Positions 25,690 to 34,508 of a stretch of DNA of 64,000 nt are shown here, piece by piece. This DNA comes from Nocardioides flavescens (GTDB lineage Bacteria; Actinomycetota; Actinomycetes; Propionibacteriales; Nocardioidaceae), in assembly GCF_009823805.1 (NCBI RefSeq), contig NZ_WUEK01000006.1, positions 62,001 to 126,000 of the forward strand, read 5' to 3'. Within the stretch, counting starts at the first letter, position 1; every line of letters starts with the position of its first letter. Position numbers and translations under genes: made by a program. Below the pieces are notes generated by a model that was not told where the DNA came from, searched no databases, and saw only the letters and a program-made list of their open reading frames with translations.

Positions 25690-25721
25690 ATTGGCGCTAA
25701 ACATGAGTGACCTACTACAGT
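25690..25721 (+). promoter_or_regulatory. Promoter of the FAD-dependent protein gene
   Basis: TTGGCG (25691-25696), a 19-bp spacer with TGACCTAC, then TACAGT (25716-25721), 7 nt before the GTG at 25729. It is closely similar to the promoter at 5765-5788. Confidence 0.6.
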
Positions 25722-25728
25722 TCTCAGG

Positions 25729-27141
25729 GTGCTGAAGCCCGAGTCGAACGCCGTGTGGCCCGCCGAGCAGGACCCGAGCGGCACGTCGTACGCCGACGTG
25801 GCGGTGATCGGTGGGGGAGCGAGCGGCACGCTGACCGCGATCCACCTGATGGCCTCGCGCTCGCACGCGCTGCAGGTCACCGTGCACGATGCCTCGGGCG
25901 AGCTCGGCAAGGGCCTGGCCTACGGCACGAGCGACCGGCGCCACCTCCTCAACGTGCGCTCGCGCCACATGAGCGCGTTCCCCGACATCCCCTCCGACCT
26001 CGTCGAGTGGGCGAAGCGGACGGGCCGCCAGCCCGACGCGCAGGCGTTCCTGCCGCGCCGCGACTACGCCGTCTACCTGCGCGAGACGCTCGACCGGCTG
26101 CGCGACGAGCGGCTGACGTTCCGGGCCGAGCGCGTCTGTGACGTCCGGGTGGTCGACGGCGGCTTCGAGGTGCTGGCCCAGGGCGGTCGCACCACGCGGG
26201 CGAGCTCGGTCGTGCTCGCCCACGGCAACCAGCGCCCCGCGCCGCTCACCGTCGACGGCACCGAGCTCCCGCAGGCGCCCTGGCACCTCGCCGACCCCTG
26301 GGACGTCGACCGCCTCGCGGCGCTGCCCGAGGACGCCGTGGTCGTGCTGGTCGGCACCGGCCTGACCGCCGTAGACGCAGTGATCACCCTCCTCGACGAC
26401 GCGCCCGCGCGCCGCGTGGTCATGGTCAGCCGCCACGGGCTGCTGCCCGAGGCCCACATCGAGCAGAACTCCACCGCCTGGCTCAGCCCGGTGCCCGAGG
26501 GGCCGGTCACCGCGGACCAGCTCGCCACCCTGCTGCGCGACCAGATCGCCGCCGCCGCCCGTCAGGGCGTCGACTGGCGCGCCGTCGTCGACGGTCTGCG
26601 GGCGCCGACCCCGTCGCTGTGGCAGCGCCTCGACCACGACGAGCGGCGCCGCTTCCTCGCGACGTACGGCCGCGCCTGGGAGATCCGCCGCCACCGGATG
26701 GCCCCCGGCGTCGCGGCGCGGCTCGACCGCTACCGCGAGGAGGGGCGCCTCGCCGTCGTCGGCGGCGGGCTCCAGTCGGTCGCCGACCGCGACGACCGCG
26801 CCGAGGTCGTCGTGCCGGGGCTCGCCGCACCCGTGGTCGCCGACGCCGTCGTCAACTGCACGGGCCCCATGAGCGACGTCTCGCGCAGCACCGACCCGCT
26901 GCTCTCCGCGCTCGTCTCGCGCGGTCTGCTCACGCCCGACCCGCTGCGCCTCGGCATCGCCTGCACCCCGCACGGCGAGGTCCTCGACGCGACCGGCGCC
27001 GTCGTCCCGGGGCTCTACGTCGTCGGTCCGCCGCGCAAGGGCGTGCTGTGGGAGACCACCGCCGTGCCGGAGATCCGCAACCAGGCGGCCGCACTGGCGC
27101 AGAGCCTCCCGCAGAGGATCAGGGCCCTGACCCCTGCCTGA
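25729..27141 (+). CDS. FAD/NAD(P)-binding oxidoreductase (NAD_binding_9 type)
   Basis: A 470-residue flavoprotein. The dinucleotide fold VAVIGGGASGTLTAIHLM is at about 24-41. The NAD_binding_9 signature LGKGLAYGTSDRRHLLNVRSRHMSAF follows (about 62-87). A second Rossmann motif, VVLVGTGLTAVDAVITLLD, is near 205-223. The late NCTGPMSDV and ALSRGLL-like region is typical of this hydroxylase-like family. No physiological substrate is known. The gene stands alone, with an AT-rich promoter shared in design with the sulfotransferase gene. Confidence 0.85.
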   Translation: MLKPESNAVWPAEQDPSGTSYADVAVIGGGASGTLTAIHLMASRSHALQVTVHDASGELGKGLAYGTSDRRHLLNVRSRHMSAFPDIPSDLVEWAKRTGRQPDAQAFLPRRDYAVYLRETLDRLRDERLTFRAERVCDVRVVDGGFEVLAQGGRTTRASSVVLAHGNQRPAPLTVDGTELPQAPWHLADPWDVDRLAALPEDAVVVLVGTGLTAVDAVITLLDDAPARRVVMVSRHGLLPEAHIEQNSTAWLSPVPEGPVTADQLATLLRDQIAAAARQGVDWRAVVDGLRAPTPSLWQRLDHDERRRFLATYGRAWEIRRHRMAPGVAARLDRYREEGRLAVVGGGLQSVADRDDRAEVVVPGLAAPVVADAVVNCTGPMSDVSRSTDPLLSALVSRGLLTPDPLRLGIACTPHGEVLDATGAVVPGLYVVGPPRKGVLWETTAVPEIRNQAAALAQSLPQRIRALTPA

Positions 27142-27162
27142 GGGCGCCTGCATGATGGGACC

Positions 27163-27696
27163 GTGCGCATCGCGGTCTTCCTGGGCTCCTCCGCCGGCAC
27201 CGAGGCCCACCGGGCCGCCACCATCGCCGTCGCCGAGGGGCTGGTCGACGCCGGCCACTCGCTCGTGTACGGCGGCGCGCGGGTCGGCCTCATGGGGCTC
27301 CTCGCCGACACCGCGCTCGCCGCGGGCGGCGAGGTCCACGGCGTCATCCCGCAGCACCTCGTCGACCGCGAGGTGGCGCACGACGGCCTGAGCGCCCTCG
27401 ACGTCGTCGGCTCGATGCACGAGCGGAAGGCCCGGATGGCCGAGCTCGCCGACGCCTTCGTGGCCCTGCCCGGCGGCGCGGGCACCCTCGAGGAGCTCTT
27501 CGAGATCTACACGTGGTCGATGCTCGGCCTGCACGCCAAGCCCATCGCGCTCTGGGACCCCGACGACTACTGGACGCCGCTCGAGGAGCAGCTCGACCGG
27601 GCGGTGGCCGACGGCTACCTCGGCACCGGTCCGCGGGCGGCGCTGACCCGGCTGAGCGACGTACCGTCCCTCCTCGCGTGGTGCGACCGTGCGTGA
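27163..27696 (+). CDS. LOG family protein (TIGR00730; cytokinin-riboside 5'-monophosphate phosphoribohydrolase-like)
   Basis: A 177-residue Rossmann-fold enzyme. The family motif PGGAGTLEELFEIYTW (about 103-118) and the upstream SMHERKARMAELADAFVAL are both intact. LOG proteins release free base from nucleoside 5'-monophosphates, and bacterial members have similar hydrolase activity; the specific substrate here is inferred. CATGAT at 27151-27156 lies 6 nt before the GTG. The lipoprotein gene overlaps its end by 8 bp. Confidence 0.9.
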   Translation: MRIAVFLGSSAGTEAHRAATIAVAEGLVDAGHSLVYGGARVGLMGLLADTALAAGGEVHGVIPQHLVDREVAHDGLSALDVVGSMHERKARMAELADAFVALPGGAGTLEELFEIYTWSMLGLHAKPIALWDPDDYWTPLEEQLDRAVADGYLGTGPRAALTRLSDVPSLLAWCDRA

Positions 27697-28198
27697 GCAC
27701 CGCCTCGCGGTGCTCGCCGCCGCGGCCCTGCTCGCCGGGTGCGCGCAGGAGCGCCCGGAGCCAGCCGCCGAGCCCGCACCCACCGTCGCCCCGCCCGACA
27801 CCGGCACCGCGGCGCTGGACCTCGGCGAGCCGCGCACCGGTCGCGCGGTGACCACGACCCTCACCGACGTCCGGCCGGGCGCCGGCTCGCTGGACCTCGA
27901 GTTGGAGCAGTGCCTCTCGCCCGACGTCGAGCAGGACCCCGATGCGCCTCTGCTCTCGACCGACGCGTCGCAGTGGGTGGTCGTCGGTGCCGACGGGGGC
28001 GAGACCGCGGGGGAGCCGGTCGCGCAGACGCCGCGGCCGGCGTTCCCGGTGGGCACGGCGCTCGTCCCGGGCGAGTGCGTGAGCGGTTGGCTCGGCCTCG
28101 CCGTGGCGGACGGGACGGCGGACGGGGCGGCGGACGAGGTGGAGCGGGTCGCGTGGCGGCCCGAGGGCGTGGCGACCGCGGAGTGGCTGCTCCCCTGA
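27689..28198 (+). CDS. Predicted lipoprotein, unknown function
   Basis: A 169-residue exported protein. The signal peptide ends in a lipobox LLAGC (MREHRLAVLAAAALLAGCAQERPEP), so Cys18 should be lipidated. A Pro/Ala linker follows, then a beta-rich domain with two further Cys (LEQCLSPDV and GECVSGWLGLAV) that may pair. The pattern resembles DUF4352-type extracytoplasmic domains, but I am not confident of the family. The GTG overlaps the LOG gene end by 8 bases, so the two are probably co-expressed. Confidence 0.75.
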   Translation: MREHRLAVLAAAALLAGCAQERPEPAAEPAPTVAPPDTGTAALDLGEPRTGRAVTTTLTDVRPGAGSLDLELEQCLSPDVEQDPDAPLLSTDASQWVVVGADGGETAGEPVAQTPRPAFPVGTALVPGECVSGWLGLAVADGTADGAADEVERVAWRPEGVATAEWLLP

Positions 28199-28213
28199 GG
28201 ATCCGGGAGGAGG

Positions 28214-30001
28214 TCAGGCGGCGGGCAGGAAGACCCGGAAGACCGAGCCCTCGCCGAGGGTCGAGTCGACCTCGATCCGCCCGCCGTGGCGCGCCACGAT
28301 CCGCTCGACGATCGTGAGCCCGAGGCCGGTGCCGGGCTTGGTGCGCACCGCCCGGTGCTCGGAGCGGAAGAACTCGCGGAACAGGTGCACCTGGTCCGCC
28401 TCCGAGATGCCGATGCCGTGGTCGGAGCACTCCAGGACGACGTCGGCGCCCTCGCGGCGCAGCGCCACGGTGACCTCGCTCGACTCGTCGGAGTACTTCA
28501 TCGCGTTGGTCACGAGGTTGGTCACCAGGATGTCCAGCTCGGTGGGGTCGCCCAGGGCGAGCACGTCCTCGACGTCGCCGATCGTCTCGATCTTGACCCG
28601 CTGCTGGCTCGGGATCGAGGTCAGGCTGACGACGTCCTCGACGACGTCGGGCAGGTAGACCGACCGGGGCAGCAGCGGCATCCGCGGGTCGCCGATCTTG
28701 GCGAGCAGCAGCAGGTCCTCGACCACCTTCACGAGGCGTACGGCGCCCCGGTCGACGGCGGCGAGCACGCCGTGCGCCTCGGGGTCGAGGTCGACGATGG
28801 TGTCGAGGAGCTCGATGTTGGCGAGCATCGCCGCGAGCGGGCTCTTCAGCTCGTGGGAGAGCGTGGCGATGAGCGTCGTCTTGTAGTCGTCGAGCGCCTT
28901 GAGCTCGCGCACCAGCTCGCGCTCGCGCTCCAGCGCCCGGGCGTTGAGGACGGCGCGACCGAGGTCGCGACCGACCTCGAGGGCGGCGTCGGTCTCCACC
29001 TCGGTGAACTCGGGGTCGTCGGCCGAGCGGGTCAGCACCAGGCTGCCGAGCACCTCGGCCCCGGCGCCGAGGGGGACGAACAGCAGGGCCTCGACGCCGA
29101 TGTCCTCGAGGTAGCCCAGGATCTGCTCGTGCTCGGGCGCCGAGATCGCGCCGATCGTGCTCGGGTGGGTCACCTGGTGCGAGACCACCCCGACCTGCTG
29201 GGCCGACCAGGCCTCGGCGGCGGCGCGCTCGGCGATGCCGACCAGGTGCTCGGGCATCTCGATCTCGGTCTCGCCGCCGGTGTAGATCGCGCCGAGTCCG
29301 TGGCCGTCGGCGTCGAAGGTGTGCACCCACATCCCCTGCGCACGGAAACCCGCCACCAGGCTCGGCTGGATCAGCCGGAGCATCGCGGCCAGGTCGGGCT
29401 CGCGCGAGGCCTGGCGCACCACCTCGCGGGTGGCCGAGAGCATCCGCACCTGCTCGGCCAGCTCCTCGCGCTCCACGGCCATGAGCAGCGCCTGGGCGGC
29501 CTGCTCGGCGTAGCGGTCGAGGATGAGCCGGTGCGCGGTGTCGGGCCGGCGCCCGTCGGTGGGGCAGTCGATCGACAGGGTCCCGCGCAGCACCCCCGCG
29601 TCGTCGTACAGCGGGGCGACGAGCAGGTCCATCGGCTGCCAGGCGTCGGGGCCGTCGAGGGGGGAGATGTCGGGCACCCAGCCCCAGGTCTCGACCTCGG
29701 GGTCGAGGCTCTCCTGGGGCACGAACTTGAAGTGGCCCCAGTCCTGGGCCTGCTCGAGCTCGCCGAGGAGGCGGTCGATGGGGGTGAAGGTGCCGTGCAG
29801 CGTGTCGCGGGCCTCCTCGCTGCCCGCCACCGCCATCACCTGCATGTGGTGGCTGTCGCGCACGACGCTCACCGCGGCGACCCCGAAGCCGGCCAGCTGG
29901 GTGATGCCCTCCGCCACGACCTGGAGCGCCTCCTGGGTCGTCTCGTCGGCCCAGCTCGTCGCCTCGTCGACGGGGGCCTCGGGGGGGCGTTCGCTGGACA
30001 T
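28214..30001 (-). CDS. Soluble GAF-domain sensor histidine kinase
   Basis: A 595-residue cytoplasmic kinase with no membrane helices. Two GAF-like regions (about 25-190 and 215-375) precede the HisKA H-box LIATLSHELKSPLAAMLANIELLD (about 388-411). The HATPase has N-box TNLVTNAMKYSDESSE, G1 CSDHGIGISEADQ, F-box FREFFR and G2 GTGLGLTIV. No response regulator gene is adjacent, so its partner is elsewhere. ATG at 30001 has a GAGG 6 bases upstream; a TAGCCT element further up suggests a leadered transcript. Signal unknown. It converges with the lipoprotein gene. Confidence 0.9.
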   Translation of the reverse strand: MSSERPPEAPVDEATSWADETTQEALQVVAEGITQLAGFGVAAVSVVRDSHHMQVMAVAGSEEARDTLHGTFTPIDRLLGELEQAQDWGHFKFVPQESLDPEVETWGWVPDISPLDGPDAWQPMDLLVAPLYDDAGVLRGTLSIDCPTDGRRPDTAHRLILDRYAEQAAQALLMAVEREELAEQVRMLSATREVVRQASREPDLAAMLRLIQPSLVAGFRAQGMWVHTFDADGHGLGAIYTGGETEIEMPEHLVGIAERAAAEAWSAQQVGVVSHQVTHPSTIGAISAPEHEQILGYLEDIGVEALLFVPLGAGAEVLGSLVLTRSADDPEFTEVETDAALEVGRDLGRAVLNARALERERELVRELKALDDYKTTLIATLSHELKSPLAAMLANIELLDTIVDLDPEAHGVLAAVDRGAVRLVKVVEDLLLLAKIGDPRMPLLPRSVYLPDVVEDVVSLTSIPSQQRVKIETIGDVEDVLALGDPTELDILVTNLVTNAMKYSDESSEVTVALRREGADVVLECSDHGIGISEADQVHLFREFFRSEHRAVRTKPGTGLGLTIVERIVARHGGRIEVDSTLGEGSVFRVFLPAA

Positions 30002-30139
30002 CGGAACCTCGGGGTCAGGGAGCCCCCTCAGGCTACGGCCGGGTGGTCTGGATGTCTGCGGAACGCGCGCACCGCCTCTCACCGCTCCACGCCTCGTCGC
30101 GACTGCGCCCCTCGCCCCGATGCGGCCTAGACTCCGCAG

Positions 30140-31696
30140 GTGCCCTTCGAGCGCTCCCAGCGGACCTCCAGCACGCGGCGTACCGGCGACGGACGCCTCA
30201 CCCACGAGCTCGACCCGCAGGACCGCGGGCCGCAGGACGCCTGTGGCGTCTTCGGGGTCTGGGCGCCCGGTGAGGACGTCGCCAAGCTGACCTACTTCGG
30301 GCTGTACGCCCTGCAGCACCGCGGCCAGGAGTCGGCCGGCATCGCGGTGAGCAACGGCCGCCAGATCCTGGTCTACAAGGACATGGGGCTGGTCTCCCAG
30401 GTCTTCGACGAGACCACTCTCGACTCGCTCAAGGGCCACGTCGCCATCGGGCACTCGCGCTACTCCACGACCGGGGCGAGCACCTGGCAGAACGCCCAGC
30501 CGACGTTCCGCCCGACCGCCCACGGCTCGATCGCGCTGGGCCACAACGGCAACCTGGTCAACACCCACGAGCTGCGCGAGATGGTCGCGGCGCTGCCCGG
30601 CCCGGCCGGCGAGCTCGACCTCAAGGCCGGCGAGGCCGGTGCCACCAACGACACCAGCCTGGTCACGGCGCTGCTGGCCCACCACCCCGACACCACGCTC
30701 GAGCAGCGTGCGCTGGAGATCCTGCCGCTGCTGCGCGGGGCCTACTGCTTCGTCTGGATGGACGACGACACGCTGTACGCCGCCCGCGACCCGCAGGGCA
30801 TCCGCCCGCTCGTCCTCGGTCGCGTCGACCGCGGGTGGGTCGTCGCCTCCGAGGACGCCGCGCTCGCCACGGTCGGCGCCTCCGTCGTGCGCGAGGTCGA
30901 GCCGGGCGAGATGATCGCGATCGACGAGCAGGGGCTGCGCACCCACCGCTTCGCCGAGCCGGCGCGCAAGGGCTGCGTCTTCGAGTACGTCTACCTCGCC
31001 CGCCCCGACGCCACCATCAGCGGCCGCAGCGTCCACGCCGCGCGGGTCGAGATGGGCCGCGAGCTGGCCCGGCAGTTCCCGGTCGAGGCCGACATGGTGA
31101 TGCCGGTGCCGGCCTCCGGCACCCCCGCCGCGTCGGGCTACGCCGAGGAGAGCGGCATCCCGTTCGGCGAGGGCTTCGTCAAGAACGCCTACGTCGGGCG
31201 CACCTTCATCCAGCCCAGCCAGACCCTGCGCCAGCTCGGCATCCGGCTCAAGCTCAACGCCCTCGAGCACATGGTGCGCGGCAAGAAGCTCGTCGTCGTC
31301 GACGACTCGATCGTGCGCGGCAACACCCAGCGCGCCCAGGTGCGGATGCTGCGCGAGGCCGGTGCGCTCGAGGTGCACGTGCGGATCTCGAGCCCGCCGG
31401 TCACCTGGCCCTGCTTCTACGGCATCGACTTCGCCACCCGCGCCGAGCTGATCGCCAACGGCCTCGACGTCGAGGAGATCCGCGCCTCGATCGGGGCCGA
31501 CTCCCTCGGCTACATCTCCCTGGAGGGGATGGTCGCGGCCACGCAGCAGCCCGAGGAGCAGCTGTGCAAGGCCTGCTTCACCGGCGAGTACCCCATCGCG
31601 CTGCCGGACGAGTCGATGCTCGGCAAGCACCTGCTCGAGGCGACGCTCGCCTCGCCCACCCTGGGCAAGGCGCTGCCTGTGCTCAACAACCCGTAG
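30140..31696 (+). CDS. purF: Amidophosphoribosyltransferase
   Basis: A 518-residue enzyme that makes 5-phosphoribosylamine from PRPP and glutamine, the first committed purine step. The N-terminal glutaminase nucleophile is Cys35 in DACGVFGVWAPGE, after a 34-residue segment that is probably processed. The phosphoribosyltransferase site is VVVDDSIVRGNTQ. Four Cys are placed as in iron-sulfur PurF proteins (KGCVFEY, WPCFYGID, EEQLCKACF). TAGACT lies 6 nt before the GTG. purM follows after 13 bases. Confidence 0.96.
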   Translation: MPFERSQRTSSTRRTGDGRLTHELDPQDRGPQDACGVFGVWAPGEDVAKLTYFGLYALQHRGQESAGIAVSNGRQILVYKDMGLVSQVFDETTLDSLKGHVAIGHSRYSTTGASTWQNAQPTFRPTAHGSIALGHNGNLVNTHELREMVAALPGPAGELDLKAGEAGATNDTSLVTALLAHHPDTTLEQRALEILPLLRGAYCFVWMDDDTLYAARDPQGIRPLVLGRVDRGWVVASEDAALATVGASVVREVEPGEMIAIDEQGLRTHRFAEPARKGCVFEYVYLARPDATISGRSVHAARVEMGRELARQFPVEADMVMPVPASGTPAASGYAEESGIPFGEGFVKNAYVGRTFIQPSQTLRQLGIRLKLNALEHMVRGKKLVVVDDSIVRGNTQRAQVRMLREAGALEVHVRISSPPVTWPCFYGIDFATRAELIANGLDVEEIRASIGADSLGYISLEGMVAATQQPEEQLCKACFTGEYPIALPDESMLGKHLLEATLASPTLGKALPVLNNP

Positions 31697-31709
31697 GAGA
31701 GTCCCTGCC

Positions 31710-32795
31710 GTGACCGATGCTTACGCCGAGGCCGGGGTCTCGATCGACGCCGCCGACCGCGCCGTCGACCTGATGAAGGTCTGGATCGACAAGGCGAAGC
31801 GACCCGAGGTGATCGGCGGCATCGGCGGCTTCGCCGGGCTGTTCGACGCGAGCGCCCTGACGTCGTACACCCGCCCGCTGCTGGCGACCTCGACCGACGG
31901 CGTCGGCACCAAGGTCGCGATCGCGCAGGCGATGGACGTGCACGACACGATCGGCTTCGACCTGGTCGGCATGGTCGTCGACGACCTCGTCGTCTGCGGT
32001 GCAGAGCCGCTCTTCATGACCGACTACATCGCCTGCGGCCGGGTCGTGCCCGAGCGCATCGCGGCGATCGTCAAGGGCATCGCCGAGGCGTGCGCCGAGG
32101 CCGGCTGCGCGCTGGTCGGCGGCGAGACCGCCGAGCACCCCGGCCTGCTCGCCCCCGACGAGTACGACGTCGCCGGCGCGACGACCGGCGTCGTGGAGGC
32201 GGACCGGCTGCTGGGTCCGGCGCGGGTCCGCCCGGGCGACGCGGTCATCGCGATGGCGTCGAGCGGCCTGCACTCCAACGGCTACTCCCTGGTGCGCCAC
32301 GTCCTGCTGCGCGCGGCGGCCGACGGCGGTGCCGGGTGGGACGTCGAGCGGCACGTGCCGGAGTTCGGCCGCACCCTCGGCGAGGAGCTGCTCACCCCGA
32401 CCCGCATCTACGCCAAGGCCTGCCTCGCCCTGGCCGCCCAGGACGGCGTCCACGCGATGGCCCACGTGACCGGAGGTGGTCTCGCGGCCAACCTCGCCCG
32501 CGTCATGCCCGAGGAGCTCAGCGCGACGCTGGAGCGCGGCACCTGGACGCCCGCGCCGGTCTTCGACGTGGTCCGCCAGGTCGGCTCGATCCCGCAGCCC
32601 GACCTCGAGGCCACGCTCAACTGCGGCGTCGGCATGGTCGCGCTGGTGGCCCCCACGGTCGTCGACACGGCTATCTCGCTCCTGGCCCAGCACGGCATCG
32701 ACGCCTGGGTCGCCGGCGAGGTCTCGGCCGCCACCGGCGCTCTCGAGGGACGCGGCGGGACCGTCGAGCTGGCGGGTCAGCACCCCGGCTGGTAG
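31710..32795 (+). CDS. purM: Phosphoribosylformylglycinamidine cyclo-ligase (AIR synthetase)
   Basis: A 361-residue ATP-dependent enzyme that closes the imidazole ring to form AIR. Motifs: TSTDGVGTKVAIAQ, VDDLVVCGAEPLFMTDYIA, ALVGGETAEHPG and the C-terminal NCGVGMVALV. It lies in the same structural superfamily as PurL. GGAGAG about 10 bases before the GTG start and 13-bp spacing from purF indicate a purFM operon. The next gene downstream has its own promoter. Confidence 0.96.
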   Translation: MTDAYAEAGVSIDAADRAVDLMKVWIDKAKRPEVIGGIGGFAGLFDASALTSYTRPLLATSTDGVGTKVAIAQAMDVHDTIGFDLVGMVVDDLVVCGAEPLFMTDYIACGRVVPERIAAIVKGIAEACAEAGCALVGGETAEHPGLLAPDEYDVAGATTGVVEADRLLGPARVRPGDAVIAMASSGLHSNGYSLVRHVLLRAAADGGAGWDVERHVPEFGRTLGEELLTPTRIYAKACLALAAQDGVHAMAHVTGGGLAANLARVMPEELSATLERGTWTPAPVFDVVRQVGSIPQPDLEATLNCGVGMVALVAPTVVDTAISLLAQHGIDAWVAGEVSAATGALEGRGGTVELAGQHPGW

Positions 32796-32859
32796 CCCCT
32801 AGTGAGCCGATCTGCGCGCTGTTGCGCGGTTTCGGGTCCATTTCCGTGTCCTGGTGTGC

Positions 32860-32886
32860 GGGAACAGCCAGGCAACAGGTAGCGTT
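32860..32886 (+). promoter_or_regulatory. SigR/SigH-like ECF promoter upstream of the DUF3073 gene
   Basis: GGAA (32861-32864), 19 bases, then GTT (32884-32886). This fits the GGAA-N18/19-GTT consensus of actinobacterial thiol-stress sigma factors. The start codon is 72 bases further on. Confidence 0.45.
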
Positions 32887-32957
32887 GCGCGCACGAGAAC
32901 TCTTTGAGACAGCCCGGGAGCAGACTTGCCCCGGCCGAGTGCGAGGGGGCTGACCCT

Positions 32958-33146
32958 ATGGGGCGCGGCCGTGCAAAAGCCAAGCAGACGAAGGTCGCAC
33001 GCGACCTGAAGTACCGGACCCACGAGACGGACTTCGGGGCCTTGGCCAACGAGCTCCACCGTGAGACCGGAGAGACGTCGTCCGACGACGTCGACCCGGA
33101 AGTCCTGGAGAAGTGGTCGGACTACTCCGGCCCCTCCCGCGACTGA
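32958..33146 (+). CDS. DUF3073 protein
   Basis: A 62-residue, strongly conserved actinobacterial protein of unknown function. The hallmark N-terminus MGRGRAKAKQTKVARDLKYRTHETDFGAL and the acidic C-terminus WSDYSG are present. The basic start suggests nucleic-acid or ribosome contact, but this is inference. ATG at 32958 is chosen over longer frames because the family begins MGRGRAKAK. GAGGGGG lies about 8 bases upstream. It follows purM, as in other actinobacteria, but has a separate SigR-type promoter. Confidence 0.9.
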   Translation: MGRGRAKAKQTKVARDLKYRTHETDFGALANELHRETGETSSDDVDPEVLEKWSDYSGPSRD

Positions 33147-33192
33147 ACCCTCTCGGGGGCGCCTGCGCTCCCGGACGTCGTACGACCACCGC

Positions 33193-33228
33193 GACGGTGG
33201 TCACCACCCCAGGGTGGTGACCACCGTC
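33193..33228. terminator. Perfect 17-bp stem, 2-nt loop hairpin between convergent genes
   Basis: GACGGTGGTCACCACCC (33193-33209), CA, then its complement (33212-33228). Position and strength fit a bidirectional terminator for the DUF3073 and amino acid dehydrogenase genes. Confidence 0.65.
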
Positions 33229-33269
33229 GAGACCGTTGCCAGCGCGACCTCCTCGACCTACGTGTTGCC

Positions 33270-33308
33270 GGTGATTGAGGAAGTCGCGCTAGCGACTCTC
33301 TCGAAACC
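33270..33308. repeat. GGTNATTGAGGA...CTCGAAACC repeat with AGTCGC/GCGACT stem
   Basis: A single unit of the family seen at 5661 and elsewhere. The conserved ends are kept and the inner stem is AGTCGC-GCTA-GCGACT. A degraded ACCTCCTCGACC arm precedes it. Confidence 0.75.
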
Positions 33309-33310
33309 CC

Positions 33311-34411
33311 TCAGGCGACCCAGAGACCCCGCAGGCGGCCGACGTCGCGCATGCGGCGCTCGGCGAGCCGGTCGGCGGCCTCGGCGGGGGTGACCCCGTC
33401 GGCGGCGGCGACCTCGAAGACCCCCAGCGTGGTGTCGAAGATGCCCGTGGCGCGCTGCTCGGCGCGCTCGAGGTTGAAGCCGGAGGGGTCGCGCTCGTCG
33501 GCGACCTGGACGAGTCCGCCGGCGTTGACGCAGTAGTCGGGGGCGTAGAGCACCCCGTGCTCCTCGAGCAGCTTCTCGACACCGGGGTGCGCGAGCTGGT
33601 TGTTGGCGGCTCCGCACACGATGCGCGCCCGGAGCCCGGCGACCACCTCGTCGGTGAGCGCCCCGCCCATCGCGCACGGCGCGTAGACGTCGAGGTCGCC
33701 CGTCACGAGCTCGTCGGTCGAGGCGACCGCGCTCACGCCCGGGTGCTCGGCGAGGACGCGCGCCACGGCGGCGTCGCTCACGTCGGTGACCACCACACGC
33801 GCCCCGTCGGCGACGAGCCGCGAGACGAGGTGGTGCCCGACCTTGCCGACGCCCGCGACCCCGACGGTGCGTCCCTCGAGCGTCGGGGCGCCCCAGGCGA
33901 CCTGCGCGGCCGCGCGCATGCCCTGGAACACGCCGTACGCCGTGAGCACGGAGCTGTCGCCCGCACCGCCGTGGGCGGTGGTGCGGCCGGTGACGTAGTC
34001 GCAGTCGCGGGCGATGTCGTCCATGTCGGGGGAGTACGTCCCGACGTCGCAGGCCGTCCAGTAGCGACCGCCGAGGGACTGCACGAACCGGCCGTAGGCG
34101 CGGAAGAGCGCCTCGGAGCGCAGCGTCGCCGGGTCGCCGACGATCACGGCCTTGCCGCCGCCGAGGTCGAGCCCGGCGAGCGCGGCCTTGTAGGACATGC
34201 CGCGCGACAGGTCGAGGACGTCGGCGAGCGCCGCGCCGGTGGAGGCGTAGGGGAAGAAGCGGGTGCCGCCGAGGGCGGGCCCCAGGGCGGTCGAATGGAT
34301 CGCGACGATCGCGCGGAGACCGCTGGCGGGGTCCTGGGCGAAGACGACCTGCTCGTGGTCGGCGCCGGCCTCGAAGACGTCGAGGGGCTGGGTGCTGGCG
34401 TGCTGGGGCAT
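33311..34411 (-). CDS. Leu/Phe/Val dehydrogenase (Glu/Leu/Phe/Val family)
   Basis: A 366-residue NAD-dependent amino acid dehydrogenase, probably acting on branched-chain amino acids. The substrate domain has [23 protein letters not shown] (about 23-45) and the catalytic Lys in [14 protein letters not shown] (about 81). The Rossmann motif is [13 protein letters not shown] (about 179). The C-terminus has CGAANNQL and [16 protein letters not shown], as in valine and leucine dehydrogenases. ATG at 34411 matches family length; GTG at 34441 is also possible. It converges on a repeat/terminator and diverges from the gene at 34509. Confidence 0.92.
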   Translation of the reverse strand: MPQHASTQPLDVFEAGADHEQVVFAQDPASGLRAIVAIHSTALGPALGGTRFFPYASTGAALADVLDLSRGMSYKAALAGLDLGGGKAVIVGDPATLRSEALFRAYGRFVQSLGGRYWTACDVGTYSPDMDDIARDCDYVTGRTTAHGGAGDSSVLTAYGVFQGMRAAAQVAWGAPTLEGRTVGVAGVGKVGHHLVSRLVADGARVVVTDVSDAAVARVLAEHPGVSAVASTDELVTGDLDVYAPCAMGGALTDEVVAGLRARIVCGAANNQLAHPGVEKLLEEHGVLYAPDYCVNAGGLVQVADERDPSGFNLERAEQRATGIFDTTLGVFEVAAADGVTPAEAADRLAERRMRDVGRLRGLWVA

Positions 34412-34508
34412 GGGTGGGCCCGTCCGTTCTGCTGTGGCCACGTGGGTGGTGGCGTCTGTGGTGGGTGAGCTGCAGGGGTGGCGCAGATCACTGCCTACGA
34501 TAGGCCCG

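Noticed and set aside
30003..30139. Purine riboswitch before purF
   Set aside because: The -10 is 6 nt before the purF start codon, leaving no 5' leader, and no purine-aptamer junction motifs were seen.
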